DNA from: Albula goreensis | Taxonomy: Eukaryota; Chordata; Actinopteri; Albuliformes; Albulidae | Direction of reading: 5' to 3' | Assembly: GCA_022829145.1 (NCBI GenBank) | Contig: CM040752.1 | Coordinates: 32,578,586 to 32,642,585 of the forward strand | Length of the DNA stretch: 64,000 nucleotides | Notes under the pieces: model-generated | Database searches by the model: none | What the model was told of the DNA's origin: nothing | What the model saw: the letters and a program-made list of their open reading frames with translations, nothing else | Shown here: one piece after another, positions 55,414-64,000 of the stretch | Position numbering within the stretch: the first letter of the stretch is position 1 | How the letters are laid out: each line of letters opens with the position of its first letter | Made by a program: the position numbers and the translations under genes

Positions 55414-58400
55414 GGCAGTCCTCGCCTCCCACAGGGGGGATTCTGGGGACAGACGGACAGGACGACAACAACATAGAAAAAAGGAGAAATAAGGCGGAGA
55501 AGTTCAGGAGCATGTGGCAAGACCAATTTTGAAACTTGTTATCGAGGACTTAACATGCATGTGTTGGAGAGGTTCACACTCAAATACATTTCTGATATTC
55601 AGTTAAGATGTCTACAATGAAAAATGAAACTAAGCTTGTGTGAGGTATGAAAACAGGCTAGATCAGGCCAGGTACAGTGGGCAGGAATTCAGGTGAAACA
55701 GCTCACAAAATATCTGCGGCATGAAGGAGGAACTTGACACATTAACACTAAGGAAAAATGTACAATGACTGCTATCTGCAGTAAAAGATGAGGGTGAAAA
55801 TACTGGATAATTGAAGAATGAAGAGGCAAAATGATACATACGGAGCATACAGATAACATATCACTATAAAAGGGCAGCTTCTATCAACAATGAGCAGATC
55901 ACCCTTATTCTGTGATGAATGGCAAAAATGACATGAACAGTGAAACGTCATATTGGTACAGAAATTCAGTTATTACTTACGAAATAAATATCAATATATG
56001 GAAGGTGAGCAGATATTTTAAAAAGTACTACGTAAGATGAAAATGAAGCAGACAGTTACACATTGGAGTGCATTACAGTTAACTTAGCCAAGGCCCAGTC
56101 ACTTTTTCTTGACGTCATACATTAAAACAGACCGCAAATTCAATCGTTCAAAAAATAAATTGTGACAGTGAAAGTATACATTTAAAGCAGACACAATTTT
56201 GGTGAAACGATAATAATAATGGCAGGGATAAGGTAACGGCGCAGTATCTTTTATGAAGGTTTCTCTCCACTCAACATGGTTGTTCTCATTCTTGTCAGTC
56301 CGCTTCCCTGCATCTTCCCAAGCTACCTTAAATATCCGTAAAAACGTACTGTTCCGCCAAAGCAACGCGTTCAAAAATAACAAACCCCAAGCAATTTCTA
56401 CTAAATGCTGTATATCGTCGGTTGTACAACAGTACGTGTCCACTTTTACCTTAACAAATAACCGGGATTGCTGTGCCGTCGACGTGTTTGCTTATCTTCG
56501 TCTTTGAGGGAAGAAAAAAAAACTAGCAAGCTAGCTATACCTTCATGTCAACAATCTAGGCTAGCTAGCGAAGTAGCAAACAATGAAAACGCACGGCTGG
56601 GTCCAAAAACACCAAACATGAATCTTTTCCTCTCATGTAAATGTAATACATGTCATCGGGTAATAAATTCTGCTCCCAAAAATCAGAGGGACGCAGGAGG
56701 ATTTTCAAACAAAAGAATCGCCCGTACAGCCGACAGAACCTGGCCCACTCCAACAGGGCAAGTCCTCGGGCTGTCCTGCCTTCCCGTAGCCGCTGCAAAG
56801 AGAGCACAGAATGGAATGGAGCGCCCCCTCTTTTCGCGCTTGACCTAAGCACGCATTCCCGCGTGCATGTCCGTGCACTATGGAGGGGGGCAACATACAC
56901 CTCGACGGGAACGAGCGATGCGCATACTAGTTTGAAGGAGGAAAAAAAAAAACTGATAGAAGGCAACCCAGCCAGAAATGATTTCAACATTAATGTCTCT
57001 AACTAGTTGCATAACTAACAAACATGCGAAATGCCTTTGAAACAATATGCTCCAGTTGAAATAAATAATTAACACACGGGCACAATTTCAGGTGCACAGC
57101 CAAAATAACACACTAGTTAATATTTATACCGCCGGTAAACATAATCCAAACGAACATAAAAAACACTACCTGCATAATTAAAAGTTAACATGCGCAAGCA
57201 ATGTTGCAAAGCAAAACATCTAACTCCACGGCTGGGTGGACTGTTTTATGGTCTGTGAAGGCAAATATTTTCTCAGTTAAGTAAATACGCATGCTAAAAC
57301 CTAGTTATATTTAATGCACACATAAAACCAAATAAGTGAAAATATTAACACCAACATGAATTCCACTTTCATCGCATAATTTTACTGAATGATTGCTGGT
57401 CCACTGTCAGCACTTAGGTTCACTTCACAGTAAAACTAGTCTGTCTGATAACTTGTCATTTAAGGTATGGGGAAAGTGACTCTCGGTTATACCAGTTCAT
57501 CATTTTTCCAACAGGCAACGTTTCCCCTTTAAGTCGAAATGCCCAGAACTGTCAGTGCTAATTGTAACTGTGCTACAAAAACATATTTGTTTGATGGGTC
57601 AATCATTACCTTGGGAAATAACAGTGAAAAAGTGTTATGAATGAAAGTATTTCTGAAAGAACAGAATAGCCTCCAGTAACTGTGACACTGTATATGTTTT
57701 GACAATATTCTTCCATATATTAGGTGTCCCACACATTTCACGGTTTCTTGCATTGTAGAATACTTTTTCTCACCCTGTACACATTTCGAAGATCCACAGT
57801 CAGTAATCTGGGAGTAGGCCGTCAGACTGACTTGTCAACGCTTTAAATCCGCCACTGAACTACTGCCATCCCCATGTGCTTTCAGACAGAATTGAAATAA
57901 ATAGTGGCGTCTTTCAAGTCTTGGATCTCAAACAATGAATAGGACATAGGGCGCGCGTCACACACGTCTCGCGCTGACAGGGAGCTCTCACCATGGCGAC
58001 AAAAAGGATGAGCAGTCATCCTTCTTTTTACACCATGTCACAGGAACTACAGGTAAAATCACAGCATCGGAATCATTTTAAACTTACATACAAGGCTGCG
58101 GTTGGCGCATGACTTTTTACATTAAAAATACACATCTATTTAACACTTAATTTGAGCATGAACACCGTCATTTCACCCAGGTCAGCTTGGCCATCCAGTG
58201 GGTTGGTATCTAACCTTTCATGCATGTAAATCGCCTGCGCTATGTTGCTAAGACAATACAAGCAATCATTTGACAACAGAGCAACTATGCTTGACACAGA
58301 ACAGCTGGTAGCAAGTGGGAAACAAAATGTACAATTGTCTGCAGTTGTATCTGGGTTATGGCCTCAGAATGACTTGCTCACAACCAAGGTTAATAGCTGT

Positions 58401-58832
58401 ACTGTTGGACTGCTAGACACAGGCATCCATGTGTCTTTATTTTAGCTGGTAAAAGGGATGCAAAGGGAGAGAACCTTAGCACTGGTATTTCTCAAATAGT
58501 TCAACGTAGCAAATGTCCAGTCAGTCCCTCCCCCTACTCTACTGTACTACTGGGTGGGGGTGGCTGCAGATGTGCACACGCGCCAGGTTCTCAGCCGTGG
58601 CCGTGGTGCTGCTCTTGCTCGTGCCCGTGATCCCCCTCCCAATCCGTGTTGCGCGCTGCTGAGCACATACAACAACAGATAACTCGCTACTCTCTTCTGC
58701 AGTCACAAATGTTACACATATCGTTATATGACATGCGAGGGAAAGAAGAATAATTATTTTAAACATGTTCTGTTTCGCCACATGGGCAAACACTAACACT
58801 CGTGTTTCCTCAATTCTCCTGCAAGCTCTTAC

Positions 58833-59160
58833 CCCTCTCCGCCTCGGCCAGGCCGCTCCACTCCACTCCCTCTCTCTGTTCAGTGCTGCGGGCCCACCGC
58901 GCTGACGCAGTCTTCTCAGTATACCAATGAGAAGTTAGGTGCACCTGTGATAGTTCTCGACGTCCTTTACCGTCGCTATTTTATATTTTTTATATATTAA
59001 TATTTTTTCCTCTTTCTTCTACCTAGCTAGATCTCACTAACCGCCATCTTACAATCAACCCTCTCAGCCAATCCGGTGGCGTTCGACCGTGCTTGCTAGC
59101 TCTCGCGAGGCTGCCATGGCGAAGCGCCGCGAGATGTGCGGTGGGTTCGAATGGCACCTT
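58833..59160 (-). promoter_or_regulatory. CpG-rich promoter, probably of qrich1
   Basis: Contains a YY1-type CCGCCATCTT at 59041-59050, AGCCAAT at 59067-59073 and TCTCGCGAG at 59101-59109, a combination typical of housekeeping promoters. A possible non-coding first exon on the minus strand would end at 58833, before a GTAAGA donor. Assignment to qrich1 rests on orientation and on lack of another gene nearby; a divergent transcript is also possible. Confidence 0.5.
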
Positions 59161-61334
59161 AAAGGAGACACGAGTACTAGCTAACGTTCATGATGTACTC
59201 TATATAGTGCTTGCCAGCGGAGAAGGCAGGGTTATCTTGCCAATATAACCGCAAGGAACTTGCTAGAGAGTGATTTGTTTTAACCAGGACCAGCCAGCAA
59301 ACTAATGGCCAAATAACTGAGTCTAATAATGGAAGTTGGGACTGCCAAATTATATCTACCACTTTTTGTGAAAATGTAATCACTTGATCGGGAAAATCGC
59401 TTCCTCAATGGCTTCTTATTCAATTGTAATGTAATTAGCTGTGAATATGAGAGGCAGACAAAGCACCAATCATGTAATGCTTTTTGCATCTCATATGTGC
59501 TTTTATCAGCATACTATACTTATAATAAACAAAATATCCTGTACTTTTAAATTGTATATTACTTTACAAGAGTTGTATTAGTTTTATTATTGAAATCAGC
59601 AAAAATCATTTAAAAAAAAATAAAAATAGCCTCCTTTTACTATTTTGAAAGGCATGTTAGCAATGTTAATTCTTTAAGCCAAAGAGCTCTGTTGCATTTC
59701 TCATATTAGCACAATTACAATTAAATCATTTTATGTACGACTGCATAATTCATGGGAACATTTCTGAATGAACTATGAATTAGGGAATATGTGTCTGTGC
59801 CTTTAACAGGGTTGTATCTGTCCCAGTCTGCCTTAAAGAGCCAGGCATGTGCCAGTGAGGGCCTCCCCCTGCTCTCCCCGCAACAAACTGGGTTGCTGCT
59901 CTCTTAAGGTGGACTTGAAGAGATGCGCTGAAATCACTTCTGGAGCTGTTCAGCCCTCACATGAAAACACTCACCATGGATACCAAGGGGTTAATTCCCA
60001 CGCTCACTCCTTAACCCCACAGTGTCCCTGTGTTTTTAATGGCAGGGTGTACTGTCCAGGAAATGCACTCCATATGTACCACCTATGCATATACCTTAGT
60101 CTCCACACCAATAAATGAAGAAATCTTCATGCTACTGTTTTAAAAAAAGACCCATTTCACTGGGATGGGGGGAAAAGGTCATTTGGTTTTGACAGCATTG
60201 GGCCAATGGGGAAAAAAGGGCTGCAAATTCAAAGACTCATATCATTTTGTTGAATGATTTAACCTGTGCACAGCTCATCCTGTTAGTTTGTAGTAGAAAT
60301 TAGGTAATGCAAGTATATGACTGCACATGACAGCCAGTGAAATAAATAACAGTAAAGTAGTATATAACCATGATAAAAAAGTGGCCTTTTAGCTGATATC
60401 AGTGAAACATTAATGGCCAGTCTGACTCATCCTCTCATTTTTTAGCCTTATATTATGTCCTGAAGTTTGCAAATTGAGCTGCAAGAAGATCACATATGAA
60501 TATTGTCAATGAATGTGATTGCAAAAGTATTTTGGCTGTTGAAGTCAACTTTCTGACTTCCTCTGAAAAGGATTTTCCACATGCTATGTCATAGATTCTT
60601 GAAAAATATGATGTAACTATCTTGTTCCTACAGTTACCAAACAAATAAACAATGGGGCTTTACCAGCTAGTTCACTGAACTGCTATGTCACCATTTTCTG
60701 CTTCCATTTCATGAGTATTTAAGTAAAACTAAAAAAAAGGCTAGTTTGGCTGAAGTGAGGCTTTCAATAGCATTAGTCATTGCCTTCAAATTCTTTGGTT
60801 ATAGCCTAAGAAATAGAAGGCGAGATTATCAAGTAGAGGAAGGGTGGGGTTTGGGTTTTAAATGCATTATTAGCTTAAAATGCATTTGCATTTAAGCTAG
60901 ACCAACACTTAAGAGGTCATCATTCCATTTTGTTTACACCAAATCTACAGTATGGGTGGCAGTTCATACAAATCAAGAAATGACCAAGTTTGCCATGACA
61001 GTCCTCAAGGTTGTTTGAAACCATTCACACCCACGGTCCTCACTCCTGGTCATGGAGGGTTCCCATTAGCTAATAGACACCTGTGAGAGCTTTAGTCATT
61101 GGTCAATTCTCTGACTTCCTTTTAATATGATTTGCCACATGCCGTTATGTATACTTTTTGGATATATTACAGATTTGAAGTAGTCAACCAGTTTGTGAAG
61201 TTACTGAGCAAATGAAGGGGTGTTAGGCTAGTCCTGTTGCTAGTCCTAGCTTTAACTGGAGAGCAAATCTTTGGGGTTTTCTTTTCCAACTAGTCTGCAA
61301 AGTCATACACCACTGCTCTCAGGTTCTATTTTAT

Positions 61335-61559
61335 GAGGGGGGGCAGCCTATAGCCTAGTGGCCAAGGTACATGACTGGGACCCCCAAGGTTGGTGGCTCA
61401 AGCCCCAGCCCAGCCACAACAAGAACACCAGTGCTGTTGGGCCCTTGAGCAAGGCCCTTAACTCCCCATTGCTTCCAGGGGAGATTGGCCCTTGGCTAGC
61501 CTAATCAACTATAAGCTGCTTTGGATAAAAGCATCAGCTAAATGACAGTAATGTAATGT
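61335..61559 (+). repeat. tRNA-derived SINE, nearly full length
   Basis: Same family as 54801-55035, in the opposite orientation: head GGGGCAGCCTATAGCCTAGT, B-box region GGTGGCTCAAGCCC, body CCTTGAGCAAGGCCCTTAAC, tail GCTTTGGATAAAAGCATCAG and final TAATGTAATGTA. It lies between the qrich1 promoter and the qars1 3' end. Confidence 0.88.
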
Positions 61560-61866
61560 ACTTCTTCAGGTGAAACCAGACAATGGGCCTGGCTGAAGTG
61601 GACTTTTAACTTCCTGATTACATCAATTGCATCTATTCTACATCAAAATAAACAGCATTATTTCAAATGAAATGCTTTCCTCAACATTATTACAGCAGAA
61701 CCCTACTGGAACCCTAAGTCAGTTCCTAAACCTTAATTACAAGATAAGATCCGCAACCAGTTTTATCCTAAATTGAGGAGACCCACGACCCACTGACGAT
61801 AACCAAATGGCAATGTACTCTGACCAATCAAAAGAAACAAAAAAAATGCTTTTTAATTTAAATATT

Positions 61867-61872
61867 TTTATT
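61867..61872 (-). terminator. Candidate polyadenylation signal of qars1
   Basis: AATAAA on the minus strand, about 185 bases beyond the qars1 stop codon. Other AT-rich sequence surrounds it, so it is only a candidate. Confidence 0.5.
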
Positions 61873-62055
61873 ACCAATTTCAAAACTGCATGTACTATGT
61901 CACCTTCTGTTTACAAAAACCCACATAATTGTGTGGGGATGCGATACTTTGGAACAGGAAATGACCTGTACCAAGAGCAGACCATCCCCGAGATGACAGT
62001 AAGCTGGAGGGTTCCCTGATGAGGCATGTCCTGGCGAGCGGTTTCACGTGTTCAT

Positions 62056-63763
62056 TCAGATCTTTCCAGGGTCTTCTTTCAGTGTGACAGTCCTATTGAA
62101 CACCAGCTAAAATAATAATAAAAAAATAAAAAAAAAACACAACATGACAATCATGCATTTGTATGCAAAACTTCAGTATGTGAGGGTGAGTTTAACGTTA
62201 TGGATTTTTAAAATTGTTTTTACAGCACAGCTCTGGAAGACGTTCTGTCTGGTGCTCAGTAATTATCACAGAATGGAATTTATGTACAGTTTTTTAATTT
62301 GTTCCTATTTTTCTTTTTTTTTCCCCCCCCCTCTCTCAATCTCAGATGCCTACGCATACTTGCAGGTCTGACTCAACTCTGCATCCTCCTCTGTCAATGA
62401 AGATAATAGAGGAGTGCAGGCTGTCCTTTGGCACATATACTGCTGTCAGCCAACACTCTTAATACATCAGCCTCTGTTTCACCAGCTGACAATGCTTGGT
62501 CATTGTATTAGATCACTACACTAGATGTGCAGCTCGAGCAGACAGACTCCAGTCACCCATTTTAATTAGCTGGCTAATTTGAATCTATTACTGCCGACGG
62601 TGTTAAGCGCACGAGAGAAGATCCTCACGTAAATGTGGTCATCCACAACGACTTTGTAGCATGTGGGTGCATTGTTCGCTGATGGCAGGAGGTAATGCAA
62701 TGTTAACTCAAGGAGAAATGGACAGCAATCGATCATCTCACCCTCTCTTTGTTGCTGTCAGGGTCCACTGAGAAGTAACCAATTCTCTCAAACTGGAATT
62801 TGTCAAAAATCTTCGCTCCGGCCACTGACTGGTCCACAAAGGCACTCTCGATCACTTGCATGGAATCCTGGGAGACAGAAATAAAAAAAAATGCAGTAAA
62901 CATATTTCAACCCAGAACAGTATGACTTTTATAATATTTGTCAAATTATAAAGTCTGAAATGAACATAGTCTGTCACAGGTAATTAATGGGCTTTGCCAG
63001 GAGAAAGATTATAATTTACGGTGACACTTACTGGGTTGATGTCAGTCAGAAAACCTCCAGGTACCTCTGACGGGTCCTCTGGATTCTTATGCTTGAATCT
63101 GAGGACAGAAACACTCATTATGACCAATATGCACCTACAGACAAGCAGCCAATAAAATGTCTCAGTTCAGTTGTGACTCCTCCCCTTCCTCCTGTCACTC
63201 ACAGCCGCTCATAGAGCCGCACTTCGCACTGCATGGGCTTGCTGACCCACTGGATGAAGGCCTTTGGTTTCTCTGCAACATCAGAGCTGGTGCAGCTGAC
63301 TTCCAGCTCTGCCACCTTCCCACTGGCATCCTGAGAGAGAAACAGAGGGCACACCGTGAATCGAGAGAGCCAGAGAGACAGAGAGAGAGAGTGTGTGTGT
63401 GTGTGTGTGAGAGACAGAGTTTGTGTGTGAGAGCGAGAATATTTATGTGAGAGGAAGTATGTGCTAACAGAGAGTAGGCGTATGTGTGTGTGAGAAAGAG
63501 TCTTAACTGAGAATGAGTGTGTGTGGGAGAGAGTGTGTGTGGGATAGGGAGTGTGTTAACCATGAGTGATTGGTAAAGAGAGACAATGACAGGGAAGGTG
63601 AGAGAGGAGGACCTGGTGTGTTACAGGCTTGTGTTTAGGGTGATTAAATGCTGTGGAAATGCTGGCTCACCTTGATGACTCTCTGCAGGGTGATAACATA
63701 CCCAGCATGCCTCAGTCCCACTGGCTGCTCTGGGGTCAAACGCTTGTAGCCCTTCTCCATTAC
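62056..63763 (-). CDS. qars1: Glutaminyl-tRNA synthetase, C-terminal five exons (partial)
   Basis: This class I enzyme charges tRNA-Gln in the cytoplasm and is part of the multi-synthetase complex. Five exons are in the window: 63671-63763, 63203-63330, 63032-63098, 62742-62867 and 62056-62106. They join without phase conflict to 154 residues and a TGA stop. They encode the anticodon-binding beta-barrel region: [79 protein letters not shown] and the end [16 protein letters not shown]. These are close to human QARS1, which ends DPGKV. The catalytic HIGH/KMSKS part and the N-terminal domain lie beyond the right edge. The head-to-tail qars1-qrich1 order is as in mammals. Confidence 0.95.
63378..63560. 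repeat. GT/GA-rich simple repeat in qars1 intron
   Basis: Interspersed GA and GT runs (gagagagag, gtgtgtgtgt) between two qars1 exons. It produces spurious open frames rich in Thr/His or Val/Cys. Confidence 0.85.
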
Positions 63764-64000
63764 CTGTGAGAGGTAAAGGAAGAGTACCACACTGTAAATT
63801 ATGACACCAGCACACACAATAGCAGTTAAATACTGCACACGATGCAAATGCAAACTCAGTTAAAGGCATGTCTGACTCATTATTAAATTGCTTTTTCAGC
63901 TATTTATTTACGTTTGAAAATGAGGTCGCAAAACGCCTTAGTCCTGAAATGATTTCCGGTGTGTACATTCTTGTTCACATTACAGATGTGATGTAGACAT

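Larger units (their letters stand above)
55442..62055. other. qrich1 5' region and spacer to qars1
   Basis: An acceptor (CTGTCCCCAG, minus strand) at about 55442 shows that qrich1 coding exon 1 is preceded by a 5' UTR intron. Beyond it I see no coding exon. CpG-rich patches lie at about 56690-56920 and 58800-59160; the latter is the best promoter candidate. From 59200 to 61330 the DNA is AT-rich and holds nothing I can name. Confidence 0.5.

Noticed and set aside
58539..58799. 86-codon minus-strand open frame with a signal-peptide-like start
   Set aside because: No homologue recognised, and the coding start lies beside a CpG-rich promoter region; likely chance.

Overview
The window is genomic DNA of a ray-finned fish, most likely a teleost. 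Its genes are split by GT-AG introns, its conserved proteins closely resemble their human orthologues, it is rich in CA/GA microsatellites and homopolymers, and it carries tRNA-derived SINEs with a tail typical of fish genomes. The species cannot be named from the sequence alone.

Layout from left to right. (1) 2455-7469, minus: the first two coding exons of twinfilin-2 (twf2); the rest lies off the left edge. (2) 11160-16439, minus: complete wdr82, nine coding exons, 313 residues. (3) 19310-22480, plus: glyctk (D-glycerate 2-kinase), four coding exons, with two apparent frameshifts in the last exon. (4) 26259-27358, minus: complete three-exon tcta, 102 residues. (5) 28188-31333: three identical U6 snRNA genes on the minus strand, each with TATA, PSE and a distal octamer/CCAAT/CRE-like module, plus a fossil U6 3' fragment. 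(6) about 32.8-40.27 kb, plus: a single-domain protein tyrosine phosphatase resembling the R3 receptor class, with no recognisable ectodomain. (7) 43088-55413, minus: qrich1, eleven coding exons, about 780 residues, with one apparent frameshift and a glutamine expansion. (8) 62056-63763, minus: the last five exons of qars1; the rest lies off the right edge.

The gene content corresponds to human 3p21: TWF2, WDR82 and GLYCTK are neighbours at 3p21.2, while TCTA, QRICH1 and QARS1 lie at 3p21.31. The fish segment brings these two groups together. The protein genes do not form one pathway. They cover actin capping, COMPASS/PNUTS chromatin and transcription control, serine/fructose catabolism, a small membrane protein, tyrosine dephosphorylation, stress-response transcription and tRNA charging. 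The U6 cluster supplies spliceosomal RNA.

The most unusual element is the U6 array. Its distal enhancers share an octamer, a CCAAT box and a 12-bp CRE-like near-palindrome, in the same order and at similar distances in all three copies. Three one-base frameshifts in two otherwise well-conserved genes, all net +1 and all in GC-rich exons, look more like assembly errors than biology but should be checked. Exon boundaries were placed by eye from splice signals and recalled similarity to the human proteins; no alignment was run.
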